Shown here piece after piece: positions 23,099-35,762 of a DNA stretch of 64,000 nt. The notes under the pieces are model-generated. The model searched no databases. It saw nothing but the letters and a program-made list of their open reading frames with translations, and was not told the DNA's origin. This stretch comes from Muscardinus avellanarius (taxonomy: Eukaryota; Chordata; Mammalia; Rodentia; Gliridae). Both the position numbers and the translations under genes were made by a program. Positions within the stretch are counted from its first letter, which is position 1. Each line of letters starts with the position of its first letter. Location of the stretch: NCBI GenBank assembly GCA_963383645.1, contig OY726572.1:27782792-27846791 (forward strand). The letters are read 5' to 3'.

Positions 23099-23292
23099 GG
23101 GAATGGAACCCAGGGACATTCTACCTCTAAGCTATACCCCAACTCTATTTTTTATTATTATTTATTTTGAAGCAGGGTCTCGCTAAATCGCAAAGGGCCT
23201 CACTAAGTAGCTGAGGCTGTCCTCGAACTGCGATCTTCCTGTCTCAGCCTCCCAAATGCTGGGATTACAAGTGTGCGCCACCACGCCCAGCT
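23099..23292 (-). mobile_element. B1-dID SINE
   Basis: Second reverse copy in tandem: gaatggaacccagggacatt, gaagcagggtctcgctaaat, head ending gtgcgccaccacgcccagct. Fewer changes than its neighbour, so younger. Confidence 0.85.
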
Positions 23293-24067
23293 GCATGTTC
23301 CCTTTTAATAATGGAGAAAAAAACCCCTACAGCAGTGTTGTGTCCAATCCGCTGTTGTGTTCATTTTGCGATTACATGTGTCCCTTGTTTTGTGGTAGAA
23401 AGCTATTAAACAGAAGAGAAAAAGATAATGGGGCTCTAATGGGATTAATACAGTAGGTATCACAGGAGAGTGTGAATTCCTCTGGGGATTAGCCCTATCC
23501 AATGAGGAAGGAGGCTGTGGGAGTCCTGTGGCATAGTCAAAAGAAGTCAATTTGGATGTGACTACTGTTCATATAATGGTAGTATAGGGGACTCAACAAA
23601 TACAAAACAGATGTCCCAGTGCATTGGGCCATTAGTACACAGTGGCAAAACAAGCCAGGTAGAGTTTATAACATTGGGTCACAAGGTAGAAAGAGGTTTT
23701 AGGGGACAGAATCATCTTTTCAGGCATTATGGATCAAACTGAATTTGCTTTGGGTGAAGAGCAGCATTCAGAGGAAAAGGTTTATTGACTAGAATAAGCA
23801 GATTAGAAGAATTTCTATTCTAGGAAGAAGGCAAGGGATGGAAGTCAGCCTGAAAAGATGATGAAATTTAAGGAATACTAAAAAATAATGCTGGATACTA
23901 TAGGACTCAGTGTTGGGAAAAGGCTTGTATTCTTTTTAAAAGAGTTGTGGTCCCTTGACTATTTCTATACAGTTAGAGGCCCAAATCACCATGGATGATG
24001 GCTCTCCATCCTAATTTTTGAAACTTAAGGGTGATATCTATGGGACTCTTATTTTATAGGATATCCC
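23293..24067. other. No feature recognised
   Basis: Unassigned; perhaps a continuation of the decayed ERV. No domain is readable. Confidence 0.35.
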
Positions 24068-24251
24068 AGCTGGGCATAGTGGTGCACACTTGAAATCCCA
24101 GTACTTGGGAGGCTGAGACAGAAAGATTAGACAGAAGTTCACAGCCAGCCTCAGCAACTTAGCAAGGCCCCCACCCAACTTAGTGAAATCCTGTTTCAAA
24201 ATAAAAAATAAAAATATTTTCCAGAGGTAGAATGTCCCTGGATTCAATCCA
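24068..24251 (+). mobile_element. B1-dID SINE
   Basis: agctgggcatagtggtgcac head, linker ctgtttcaaaataaaaaata, ID end ccctggattcaatccagt. Its tail has turned into the next microsatellites. Confidence 0.85.
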
Positions 24252-24252
24252 G

Positions 24253-24285
<33 letters not shown>

Positions 24286-24330
24286 GCCCCCCCCTCTATG
24301 TATGTATGTATGTATGTATGTATGTATGTA
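24253..24330. repeat. Compound (GTCT)n (TATG)n microsatellite
   Basis: About eight GTCT units, a short C run, then about eight TATG units, placed at the 3' end of the SINE. Confidence 0.95.
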
Positions 24331-24359
24331 TACATAAATACTCTCACATACACACACTC

Positions 24360-24645
24360 CCTTGGAAAAGCTCATGTGTTAGGCTGTGTAGCCAAGCTGA
24401 GAAGTGGGGCTGTATCTTTTTCTGGCCCTTTTCTCCATTTCCTCATTTCTCTTTGCTTCTGGCTTCCATGAACAGAGAGTGACTTTTCTCTGCCATGCAA
24501 CCTGCTGACATGGTTTTTGCCTTTGAGCCAGTCAGCTATGGACAGAATTTCCAAAAATATGAGCTCAATAAAGCTTTTTTTCCTCTAAGTTGTTTGTGTC
24601 AAGTATTTTGGCACAATAATTAAAAAACTGATGAGTACAATATTC
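24360..24645 (+). mobile_element. MaLR-type LTR remnant
   Basis: Starts aaaagctcatgtgttaggct and ends with an AATAAA-type signal (gagctcaataaagc), ctctaagttgtttgtgtcaa and acaataattaaaaaactgat, matching the 3' end of the MaLR LTRs at 478 and 26124. Confidence 0.5.
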
Positions 24646-25403
24646 AACCTGTGAAAACTCTTTGAGGGTGCTTGTAATTTATAGTATGCACTATTACTCC
24701 TCAAGGGTAAAGCATATTAAGACATAGCCTATAGTGCAGTTACCAGGGAAGCACAGAAACTATTCTACATACTATCCATGACTTTCCTCTGGGGGAATTG
24801 CTATATAATAGTACAGGATGGGAACAAGTCTTAGTATATGAACTAAACAGTGTGACTAATGTCTCCAGAAATAACCTAATCATAGTTAATTGTAGCCATA
24901 CCTATCTATAATAATACCTGGTATGTGGACAAGGGCCAATTATGTTGATTTAGCATTAGTGATTTGTTTTATAATGGAATTGAACCACACAATGAGTATA
25001 CTTTGATATGGTGTAGTATTAGTCCTATTTATAAAATTTAATTACCTTCTGTATATATGTCATACAATAATATTGATGTTGATAATTGAATACATTGGAG
25101 GTTTAATTAAAGCCTCCTTAAGATGTTATAGCAATGGAAAATGACTGACCTGAGGAAGAATTGAATTTATTTAGCCATCAGAGAATTCCTATGCAAAACC
25201 TTTCTGTACATGTTTATCATAAGCTATAAACAGCTATAGATTAAAGAGGAAACCTAGTAATCAAATTGGCACAAAATAGAAACATAGAAAATGCATATAA
25301 AGGCATTATAGACAAATTGTTATATTGTTAATTGTTAACTGCATTAACCCTAACTCACACTGGTTCCTTCAAATGCTGGGCTTATTCAAACTGACACTAT
25401 TGC
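24646..25403. other. No feature recognised
   Basis: AT-rich unassigned sequence. Confidence 0.35.
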
Positions 25404-25607
25404 TGAGCTGGGTGTGGTGGCACAGGACTATAATCTAAGCATTTGGGAGGCAGAGATAGAAGGATTTCATGTTTGAGGCCAGCCTTAGCAACTTGGCAAG
25501 ACCCGGTTTCATAATAAAAAGTAAAAAAACAGGCCTGGGGATGTGTTTCTGTGGTAGAATGCCCCTGGGTTGAATCCTCAGTGTCACAAAAACAAAAATA
25601 AAAACAC
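25404..25607 (+). mobile_element. B1-dID SINE
   Basis: gagctgggtgtggtggcaca head, cataataaaaagtaaaaaaa linker, ID half ending ttgaatcctcagtgtcac and an A-rich tail. Confidence 0.88.
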
Positions 25608-26123
25608 TAATACTATTTCTGTCTCAGTTATATGAATGCCAATCTAAATGTGAATACTCAGACAAATATGAGCATTTTGCTCTAAGAAAACCTCAGTTAA
25701 GGACCAATGTGTTGGTTTTTGTAGCAGAGCCTGGACTCAAACTTTGTACATTTCAAAGAAAAGACTAGCCATTGAACAAGTTCTGAAAGAAAGGATCCAT
25801 GCCCTGCAGTGTCCTCCCTGATAAGAATAAGAATATCCTTGTATAGTTGGTGCTTTGGGCCATGATAGATGGTCACATGCCTCATTCTTATAAGGATTCT
25901 TTTGATTACATTGAGCTCACTTGGTTAACCTAGAATAATCTCTCCATTTCACATTGATAACTTAATCACATCTGCAAAGACTCTTGACTGGGTTAGGCAA
26001 CACATCCATAGGTACTGGGATTAAGGCATGGAAATCTTTGGTAAGCCATTATTCAGTCTACCATACTGAGCAAAGTAGACAGAAATAAAAAACTATCAAG
26101 CAAACACTTTGAAAAATAGTACC
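25608..26123. other. No feature recognised
   Basis: Unassigned sequence. Confidence 0.4.
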
Positions 26124-26579
26124 TATTATGGTTTAGATCTGGAATATCCCTTCACCAAAGCTAATGTGTTGAAAGCATGGTTTTCAGTGCAGCAAGGTTT
26201 AGAGGTGGGGCTTTTAGAAAGTGATTAGATTGAGAGGGCTATAGCTACATCAGTGGATTAATCCAGTTGATGGATTGGTAATTCAAGAGAATTTATTGGG
26301 ATGTAGTAAAACCTGTAGATAGGTGAACATCACTGGAAGAAGTAGGTCACTGATGGTATGGCCTTGACTATATCTCTCCCTGGACCCCTCTTTCCTTCTA
26401 TGACTAGTATAAGTTGAACAGCTTTCCTCTGCTACACCCTTCTATCATGATGTGTCTGCCTTACACTCTACTTAACATGGACTGGAGCTTTGAAACCATG
26501 AGTCAAAATAAATCCTTCCTCTTCTAAATTGTTCTTATTAAATATTTTGGTCACAGCGATGAAAAGTGACTAATATTAC
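26124..26579 (+). mobile_element. MaLR-type solo LTR
   Basis: Nearly full length: tattatggtttagatctgga at the left, gaggtggggcttttagaaag and gaagaagtaggtcactgatg in the middle, gtcaaaataaatccttcctc (poly(A) signal) and ggtcacagcgatgaaaagtg at the right. No internal region follows. Confidence 0.7.
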
Positions 26580-28070
26580 ACAGAACCCAGCCTCCGTGTC
26601 AGAAGACAGCACAGAGTTTTTTGGCTATATGGAAGGGGAGTACTTGCGCTGTCTCCCTGGTAATTACTGCTGTATGAGAAGGTTGGTTTATGGGTCTTAT
26701 GGTTGCCAAAGAACAGAGGGTTTCAAATGTGTGTGTAAAATAGTCTTTTATTTTTTATTTTTAAATTTTCTTTTGGTGCATCGTAGTCATACATATTAAT
26801 GGGGTACAAGATGGTAGAGGCACACATGCACACATCACTCATTTAAGCCCTTCCACAATTCCCACCCCATTCCCTCATTTCTCTTTCCTTCTAATGTTTG
26901 GCTTACTGATTGACTTTGACCATTAGGAAATTTCCCTCTTCCCTCTTCCCATCCCCTTCAATTAGGTCCCTTATTTGTGGTTTCACTTTCTTTTTCCTAT
27001 GGATCTTTTTCTCTCTAGTTTCCACATAGTAGGGAGAACATCTGATTTCCTACATTTTGTGACTGGCTAATCTCACTTAGCATAATCTTCTCCAGTCTAT
27101 TCATTTCCCCATAAATGATGTAATTGTATTTTTATTTATGGCTCAGTAAAATTCCATTTTGTACATATCCCATAGTTTTGTAATCCATTCATCTATTAAT
27201 GGACATCTTGGCTGGTTTAATAGTTTGTCAATTGTGAATTGTGTGGCTGTGAACATAGATACATATGCATTAGTTTGGTAGTTTGTTTTTCATTCTTTTG
27301 GGTAGATACTCAGAAGTAATATTGCTGGATCATATGTTAGGTTTGTTCCCATTCTTCTGAGGGTCCTTTGTAGTGTTTTCCAAAGTGGTTGAGTTAATTT
27401 GGAATCTCACCAGCAATGTATTTGAGTTTTTACTTCTCCACATTCTGGACAGCATCTGTTGTTGTTTGTGTTTTGAATGATTGCTATTCTAATTGGAGTA
27501 AGGTAAAATCTCAGGGTAGTTTTGATTTGCATCTCTCTGATTGCTGATGATGTTGAACATTTGTTCATGCATTTACTGGCCACCTGAATTTTGTCTTTTG
27601 TAAAGTTTCTGTTTAGTTCACTAGCCCATTTTTTTATTGGGTTATTTGTTTTCTTAGCTGTGAGTTTCTTGAGTTCTCTGTATATTTTAGATATTAGTCC
27701 TCTATCAGAGGAATATTTGGCAAAATTTTTCTTTTATTCTGTCAGCTCTTTATTGTGGTTCTTGATAGTTTCTTTTGCAATACAGAAAATCTTCAGTTGA
27801 ATGTAATGTATTGATCCTCCTTTTAACTTTTTTTGTGATTTTGGGGTCTTGCTGAGAAACTTTTTACCTGTGCCTATGTGTTGAAGTGCTGAACCTATGC
27901 CCTCTTCAAGGAGCTGTAAGGTCTCTGGTCTGATTTCCAAGTTTTTGATCTATCTTGGATTGACTTTTGTGCAGGATGAAAAAGTGTTTATTATTTTATT
28001 TTTCATTTTTCTGCATATGGTTAACCAATTTTGCCAACACCATTTGTTAAAGAGGCCATCTTTATTTTTC

Positions 28071-28477
28071 TGATGGGTCCAGCCCATCAGTGGTGGGTCT
28101 GAGCAGGAAGGAGAGTGCCAACGGCCTGAACAGAAGCACACGAGCCGGAAGTCGAGTCAAGCAGGATCTCATTTATTTTTCTCAGGCAACCCAATTTAAA
28201 GCAAATAGCAGCAAGGGGGATTTCCAACAGGAAACTATTCTAACCTATCATGCTAAAGGTCACTCTTACATGCACAAAGCACATAACTTGTAGCCAATCA
28301 TTATACAATGTGTGAGAGGTTCACGAGCATGGAAGCATTATATGAGCCAATAAGGCTCAAAATTACCAAATTGGGCTAGCGGAGGCAAGGGGAGTAGTTA
28401 CGCCCTCCATATCTGCTTGGCACTACATGTTGCAGATTCATCAGAAGTTCTGTCAGGTGGTTGTGCAGACCCCAACA
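28071..28477 (-). mobile_element. Solo ERV LTR with 5-bp TSD
   Basis: On the minus strand the 407 bp begin TGTTGGGGTCTGC and end GGACCCATCA, the TG...CA ends of an LTR. The 5-bp repeat ttttc flanks it at 28066-28070 and 28478-28482. Removing it restores continuous L1 ORF2 sequence. A minus-strand AATAAA signal lies at about 28174-28179, followed by a U5-like part. The TGTTGGGG start recalls class II (IAP/ERVK-like) LTRs, but those usually make 6-bp duplications, so the class is open. Confidence 0.85.
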
Positions 28478-28630
28478 TTTTCCAGTGTATATATTTGGCC
28501 CCTGTGTCAAAAATCAATTGGCTGTAAGTGTAGAGATATGTTTCTGAGTCTTCTATTCTCCTCATTGCTCTATGTGTCTGTTTTTGTGCCAATATAATTC
28601 TGTTTTTGTTACTGTGGCTTTATAGTATAG

Positions 28631-28848
28631 TTTTTTTGTAGTACTGGGTATTGAACTCAGGGGACTTCTAACCTCTGGGCTATACTCCCAGACCTATTTT
28701 ATATTTTGTTTGGAAACAGGGTCTTTCTAAGTTTCTGAGAGCCTCACTAGGTATCTGAGGCTGGCTTTGAACCTGCACAATCCTCCTGTCTCAGCCTCCC
28801 AAGTACTAAAATTACAAGAGTGCACCATCATGCCAGGCTCAACAGCTG
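28631..28848 (-). mobile_element. B1-dID SINE
   Basis: Reverse copy inside L1 ORF2. The flanking tagtatagttt occurs on both sides (about 28624 and 28849), as expected for a TSD. Confidence 0.88.
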
Positions 28849-28955
28849 TAGTATAGTTTGAAGTCAAGTATTGTGATGCCTTCTGCATGGTTCTTGTTGC
28901 TAAGAACTACTTTGGCTATCCTGGGTTTTTTGTTGTTCCAAATGAATCTAAATGT

Positions 28956-29544
28956 TGATAATTTATTTAAGTTTCTATTTTAAAAAAGTGCTCTGTGGAA
29001 GTTATATCTGTGTTTTCTGCTATTCACACGTTTGCCATCACAATGAAATTGTGTTTGAACAAAGAATGAAGATAATTTGGTTCTAGGCTGGGGCTGTCTT
29101 ACTCAATAAGAAAAACAGTACATTATAATAATAAGAATATATGTTAGCAAATGCTTCTGCCTTTAGTCCTTATGATTACCATGTAAAGTTGGTTCTGTTA
29201 TCCCTATTATTGTGGGAGAAGTCTGAAGAATCTAGAAGGTAAAGGACTTGCTCAAGGCCACCAAGTTAACTAAGAGACAAAGCCAGGACTTTACTCAAGA
29301 TCTTTTTCTTTTCAAATCCCACCCTTTTTCCGTAGACCTTTTGTATTTCCTTTTCTCTGTCTCTAACTCTCAAAATTTGCCATGCTAGTCAGTCTCACTT
29401 AGGGCTTTTCATGTGGGTCATGGTAGGAACTGCTTTTTTTTTTTATTAATTTTGCTTTCTCACAAATCAGAAGTGTAGAATCACATGGCATCCTTTTGTT
29501 CACAGGGCTACAGATCTAGAGCATACAAATGTTGAGAAAGAATG
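28956..29544. other. No feature recognised
   Basis: Unassigned sequence. Confidence 0.4.
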
Positions 29545-29990
29545 GTGTCTGAGTATATTTTGTGTTGTTGTAAGAAAGGACTGGAAGCTGCTTACTTTAT
29601 AAAAAAAAAAGAAGTTTATTTGGCTCACAATTTCAGTGACTGGACAGTCAATCAGCATGGTACTGGTATCTGTCAAGGACCCCTCAGACCGTATCACAAT
29701 GTGGCAGCATAGAAAAGAAAATAGCCCCATGCAGAAGGTCCAAGCACATGGGTCACCTTGCTTTGTAACAATCTTTTCTCCCATGAAATAACATGATTCT
29801 ATGAGAATCACATTAACATTTTCTGAGGGCTACTCCCCTGTGACCTAATTGCCTTCTCCAGCGCCCTGCCTCTTAAAGAACTTCGACCTCTCAATACTCT
29901 CACTTTATGCACCAAGATTCCAGTATATGAACCTGGGGGGGTCACACTCCAACCATATCCAAACTATCCCCAAAATTTTTTTTCTAGGAT
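29545..29990 (-). mobile_element. Ancient MaLR (MLT1-like) LTR
   Basis: The order tgtgttgttgtaagaaagga, gaagtttatttggctcacaa, ctcttaaagaacttcg and gaacctgggggggtcacac is the reverse complement of an MLT1-type LTR. Strongly diverged. Confidence 0.55.
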
Positions 29991-31194
29991 TTAATTTGTA
30001 TCCATGTGCAATAAAAAAAGCATTATTCCACAACTTTTGTACTATGGATAAACCTGATAAAACCAGCCCAGGTTTCCCCTCCTCCTCCAAGAAAAGGCTC
30101 TGTGTTTGAGGAAGGACTCAAAAGATGAGAATGTGAGAGGTAAAAACAGAGTGACTTGAATGGATATTCTTTTTGTCATCTCATTTTAGCCTCACTTCTG
30201 ATTTTTCCAACGGACTAGAACTCTTCTGATCAGCGTTTTACCCCCCTTCCCTCCTCCTCCTGCAGCTGTGTATTGTGCATATCAGACAGTTACAGTGGTG
30301 AGCCATTAGTTGGCTTTTACTATTGATTTTTTTCTCCTTTGTTGTACATTTTCTTTGAAATCTCCATTCTGTACTTTGGCATTAAAAATCTGGGGATGAA
30401 TAAGAACAACATGATTCTCCCCCTTTCTAATCTCTGTGAGACACCAATACCAGAATAGGCTGGGACCCGCTTCTGTGGCTAAAAAGACTTCTAAAATTTG
30501 TGTTCTGTTCAGAGTGCTGGAATAAGATGTGCAGAACATTGGAACAGGGCCATTAGTCGGTGAACCTCACTGGGCAGGGAGAATCTTGAAGGATGTATTT
30601 TTGTCTTTGTTTTTTCCTGTTTGCTGCCAACTGCAAGTTACAAATTGGATCCAAATTCCTTAACCTTTGCCCCGTGGCGCTCAATTTCATGCTGTCTAAT
30701 TTATATGTAAACAAAGTCACACATTTGACTTAACTATATTTCCCTTAAGTTTTTCCACCTTAGTTTTGGAAAGATTGTTTAGTTTGTGATTTTCTTCATT
30801 CTGGTTAACTTTTGACTTTCTGAACCATTTTGTTGTAGTATTACCCAGGAAAATTCAACTTATGTGTCCACTAAGTTGGCCTGAACAAGTTACAGCCTTA
30901 CAATTATAGGCTGTTCCTTAAATCCTAAAGAGCTTGAGTCAAAAATTAGTCTCCATTTGATAAGTAATTGTCAATACAACATTTTTTTTTCTTTAAGTTA
31001 AGCAAGAAAAGTAGAAAAGAAGTTAGGGCAAATATTGTTCTGAGTTCCAACGGTGTCTAGAAACCTCTCCTGATAGAATGTGGAGGCATTTATTTCTAGT
31101 GTATGTGGTCTTAGCCTATATTTATTTTTGTTTTTCAAGCTTAGGAAAAAAAATTCTTTTATGAATTGACCTGCAAATGTCTCTGGAATCTTCT
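29991..31194. other. No feature recognised
   Basis: About 1.2 kb of unassigned sequence; no exon signal that I trust. Confidence 0.4.
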
Positions 31195-31645
31195 GCTCTG
31201 TTTGCTAGGTCTGCCAGAACAAGTTACCACAAGCTGGGTGGTTTGAAACAGTATTCATTGTCTTGTAGTTTTGGAGGCTGGATGTCTGCAGTGGAACTGT
31301 TAGCAAGGCCTTTCTCCTTCCCAGATCTCTGGGGAAGATTCTTTCTTGCTTCTCTCCTGGTTGCTGCTGGCTGCCAACAATCTCTGACATGTCTTGGCTC
31401 AAAGATTTATCACTCCTGGCTCTGCATCTGTTTTCAGATGACATTCCCCTTTGAGTGTCTTCGTGTGTCTTCTGTTCTTATAAAGACACTAACTAGCCAG
31501 TGGATTTAGGGCCTTCCCTGATCTAGCATGACCTCATCTTAATCAATTATAGCTGCAAAGATTCTTTTTCTAAAAAGACCACATTCTCTGATTTGGGGTA
31601 GATGTGAATTTTGGGGATATATACCATTTATCCCACTGATTTAAA
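31195..31645 (-). mobile_element. Ancient MaLR (MLT1-like) LTR
   Basis: ctgccagaacaagttaccac, aagctgggtggtttgaaaca, gttttggaggctggatgtct and gacctcatcttaatcaatta are the standard series of an MLT1-type LTR read backwards. The overlapping ORFs here (31177-31509) are by-products. Confidence 0.6.
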
Positions 31646-33654
31646 CTAAGCATAAATGAGACAAATGATGGACAGGCAGTTTTCTGAGGTTTTTGACATT
31701 TTGAAACTGGAGATCCCACTATTGTTAGGAATGCTATTAAGGTTTGGTAGATAAAACTACAGCATTCCTTTTATTCAAATGCAGATAGTGTCTCCAAACC
31801 TTTTCTGTGTATACAGAACAAACAGATAACATATTGAGACAGTCAAGGCTGAAAGAACTAAATTCAGAATGCAGGAAGAGCACTTTTGATCCTCCTTGCC
31901 AAGGACAGAAAAAGATGTACCTTGTTAAACTCCTCTGAGGGATTCAGTCTAGCACCTATAATATTATTTTCTGAAAGTCCCTCTCATCTAAGCTTTGGCT
32001 TATAATTGAGTATTTTGAATTGAAATATAGCCTATGATTTACATTTTCAAGATCCAGTGAAAAGTCCACCTTGCTGAAGTGGGATAATAACTCCTTGGCT
32101 TTTCACACTGGAAAAGAAAGCCTGTCTCAGTACTGCTGAGATATTTTAGTGATATGCTAATACAGAGCTCTTCAATTTACTCATTTAAATAATCCAACCT
32201 TAAGTGACCCTCTAGTGCTGGGCCTAGTCTTTTCAATTTGATGCATTTCAACACCAACTAATACATTCTGGGAAAGAAAGAGAAAGGAACAAGGGCTGAG
32301 CATAGTTATTGAATTAATTTCTTTCCAGTTCTCTTCACTTAATTTCTTATCTTTAATTAGTCTCTCAACCTCTATTTTGAACTAGTGTACGCTGATGATG
32401 ATAAGGGAAAATTTATATGAATGAATTAATATGAGTAAAATGCATGTGAATCCTGAAGCTGTTGCTTGATGCTGGGAAGTTCAGGATCTTATGGAATGTG
32501 CACGATTAGTCTTAATGAGAAAGTATTAGAAGCCAGAGGAGCAGTGCTGAACCAAGAAACAGCAAGTGGGTCTAGGCCCAGTGCCTATCACAAGCTCAGC
32601 ACAGAAACTTGATGAATCCCAAAATGGACATAGTGAGACAATTACGGTTAATCTGTGTCCTGAAGGCATTCATTTACAATTCAGTCCTCAGTGTGCCTTA
32701 ATAAACTATTTCCTCACATCTGCTAAATTTATTTAGCTATCCATGGTTTATCCACAGGGAGCAGCATAAATGATAAAGATAAATAAGCTTAACAGCAATT
32801 TGCTTTATTATAGTATAACAAGGAGGCAACATTAGTAAGAATTTGTTGATTCCTGGATTATTGATTACTCAAGCCCATTATGTTTATTCCAGGGCTTAGA
32901 AACAAATTATGAATTCTTCTCCTAAATTTGATAGAATATGGATTTTAAAAAGCAGTAGTATTTTAATTTTTACTCTCCCTTTCTAATTTGCCATTATTTC
33001 AGAATTTTATTCATTAGTAATTCTGTAACTAGCTTACTGAATTTAGTAGATTGGTTAAGAAACTAAAATATATATCAATGAATGTAACTCTTCGCAAATG
33101 TTTCCATCATTACCATATTTTTACAGTGGAAAAATATATTAGATGACTGATAGGATTATCTGATTTGAAGAGGCTCATTAACTTTGTAATTATTTCCCTT
33201 ATAATGTCAACATTCAATTAATCTATTTTAAAATGTTAAAGACAGACACATTTGTGAAGATATCATTTTTTTGTCTCTAGGCATTGATAGTAGATACCCA
33301 CACTAGAACAGAAAAAAAATTTCAAGCAAATAATTAGTTCAAGCTGTAATATAATATTTCAAGCTAAGTTTTATTTTTTTTTGCCCACTTATTTACTCAG
33401 AGAATGGTTATTTTTGTGATACTCCTCTATATCACTCACTGTTCAAACACTAGTGATATCAAAGGTAAATTTGACTCCATCCTAATGGTAGAGTTCACAT
33501 GCCAGTAGGATGTAGTGGGAGAAACAGACTGTAGACAACAACAACAATAAATACATAAGATCTCCAGTGCTGTCAAATGGGCATGCCATGAAAAACTGGA
33601 CAGCCAGGAAGAGGCTGGTGAGTGAAATGAGATGGTGGCTCTTCTGCAGACTTA
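31646..33654. other. 2 kb without recognisable repeats
   Basis: The longest apparently repeat-free part of the left half. AT-rich, no ORF of note. Low repeat content can mark regulatory DNA, but nothing more can be said from one sequence. Confidence 0.4.
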
Positions 33655-34400
33655 TTGGCAAGAATGTGAAGAAAAGGGAATTCTGATTCACTGTTGTTGA
33701 GAATGTAAATTAGTATATCTGTATAAGAAACAGTATGAATCTAAAAAAAATGAATTATCATATTATCTAGCAATCCCACTTCTGGACATTTACTATAAAG
33801 AACTGAAATGAGAATATCAAAGAGATGTTCACCCTACCATGTTCACTGTAGCCCTGTCACAATAGCCAGGTTTATGAGTCAGTGTGTGTCCATCAACAGA
33901 CATGGATATATACATACACAATGAAATCCTAGTCAGTCCTTAAAAAGGAATAAATTCAGTCATTTGCAACAACCTGGATGAGATTGGAGAACATTATGCT
34001 ACATGAAATAAGCCAGATGCAGAAAGACAAATACTGCATTTTCTTACATATATGTGGAACCTAAAATAATTGAACTCATAGAAACAGAGTAGAACGGTGC
34101 ATTCTATAGGCTGCAGGGTATGTATGGTTGTTAGCTTCAATTAGGTAGGAAGAATGAGTCTTTTTTTGAGATCTATTGCACAATGTCATTACTATAGCTA
34201 ATAACTGAGTACTGTGCATTTCACTATGGCTGAGAGTACATTTCAAGTGTTAAATATTTATGGTGGTAGGCATGTTAATCAGCTTGATTTAACAATCCAT
34301 AGTGTATTAAAATCATAACATTTTATACCCCCCAAATATACACAACAATAACTTGTCAATATATGATAAAATAAAAGGAGACCTTTAAAAATTTTGCTAA
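33655..34400 (+). mobile_element. Ancient L1 3' part
   Basis: Sense-strand remains of ORF2 C-terminus (caatcccacttctggacatt, gtgtccatcaacagacatgg, aacctggatgagattggaga) and the 3' UTR (tgtggaacctaaaataattg). Much older than the L1s at 12.6 and 45.5 kb. Confidence 0.75.
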
Positions 34401-34429
34401 ACTGACTTCAAGAATCAAAGATTAGGTTT

Positions 34430-34612
34430 CTTCAGGGTACAGTGGTGCATGCCTGTAATACCAGTACTTGAGAGGCAGAAACAGTAGGATTGCAGGTTCA
34501 AGGTCAGTGTGTGGTAACTTAGATCCTGCTTCAAAATAAAAAGTAAAATGGCCTGGGGGTATAATTCAGAGGTAGAAAACTTCTGGCTTGAATTCCTAGT
34601 ACCAAAAGTGAG
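34430..34612 (+). mobile_element. B1-dID SINE
   Basis: cagggtacagtggtgcatgc head, atcctgcttcaaaataaaaa linker, ID half tataattcagaggtagaaaa. Confidence 0.8.
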
Positions 34613-34641
34613 CAAGCAGGCAATCAAGAGAGAAAGAGAAA

Positions 34642-35240
34642 GACTGACTCAGGTTCTAGCCAGACTCCATCTTGAAATTATTCTGGGGCACCTTTCCTCA
34701 TGCAACCATAAAAGGTCTGGTTCTGCTACCTCTCCCATCAAGCCAAACAGTCAAGAGACCAATGGGGCAGGAAGAGCTTTATTGGCAGCAAGTTGGCAAG
34801 TTGAATGATAGGAACTTTTATCTTAAAAAAATCATCTAATCTTGCATAGGGGTTGTAGGTGTAAAGCGTTCAGAGGAATTTGGGGAGAGACATGTCAGAT
34901 AGCTGGAGTAGTTACACATTTCTGGTGGTCTGTTTCTTTGATGCACAGGAAGCCATTATCTGTAGGTCACTGGAAATTCTGAATTCTGTAAATGTAAAGA
35001 AAAGTTAAGGATTAGAAACTCTAACCCTTTTCCCAGGAATAGCTAACCTTGCAGATACAAATAATTCTGTATTGTTATGATACAAAAAGCATCTTTCATC
35101 AGAGAATAGGGAAAGAAAGTCAACTGAACCCCTAAGAACAGGAAAGGCAACAGTCCCCTGGAGAACAGGGGAAGATACTTGAAAAGCAACTTTTGCCAGA
35201 CCAAAAACAGAAATGCAGTATGCTCAGAAGGATGGTTTTA
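34642..35240 (-). mobile_element. Possible ERV1-like LTR
   Basis: The minus strand has gccaataaagctcttcctgc, an AATAAA signal in the setting typical of gammaretroviral-type LTRs, and ends CTGAGTCA near 34642. The 5' boundary is uncertain and no TSD was found. Confidence 0.4.
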
Positions 35241-35569
35241 GCCAGTTGGTGGCTCTATTGCTCAGCTGTGTAATCTCCAAAATTAGTGACTTTAAAAGTC
35301 AACTAAAAGAAAGTGGAGCTTATGGACTTACTTAGGTTTTCCTCTGGTTACACTTGGATTTTAGCTTTTTCAATAAAGATGGGTTTGAAATCTGTGGGCT
35401 CTAGTAACATTATAACAATATTTACTACATATTATTGTAAGTTATACTTCTCATTTAAAAATGATTTAGAGGCGAAATAAATGTAACCATAATTTATTTA
35501 AATACTTTGTGCCAGATTGTTAGATGTTTATGTGGGTTATCTGATTTAATTATCTACTGAAAGGTCAAG

Positions 35570-35762
35570 GTTTTTTTTTTTTTGATACTAGGAATAGAAA
35601 CCAGAGGCTCCCTACATCTTAACTTTACTCTATCCCTTACTTTTTTTTTAATTTTAAAACAAGGTCTTGTTAAGTTCTTGAGGTTGACCTCGAACCTGTA
35701 ATCATCCTTTCTCAGTCTCCCAAATACTGAGATTATAGGCATGTAGCACCCTGTTGAGCTGG
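35570..35762 (-). mobile_element. B1-dID SINE
   Basis: T-rich start, ID half aatagaaaccagaggctccc, head caaatactgagattataggc. Diverged. Confidence 0.8.

Larger units (their letters stand above)
26750..28955 (-). mobile_element. 5'-truncated L1, interrupted by an LTR and a SINE
   Basis: Starts with an A-tail read backwards and the 3' UTR (tggtgcatcgtagtcataca), then runs through the ORF2 C-terminal part. Minus frames at 27940-27734 (MEIRPETLQLLEEGIGSALQ) and around 28141 keep ORF2 similarity, broken by stops and indels. The solo LTR at 28071-28477 and the SINE at 28631-28848 are younger insertions. It ends within ORF2. Confidence 0.88.
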
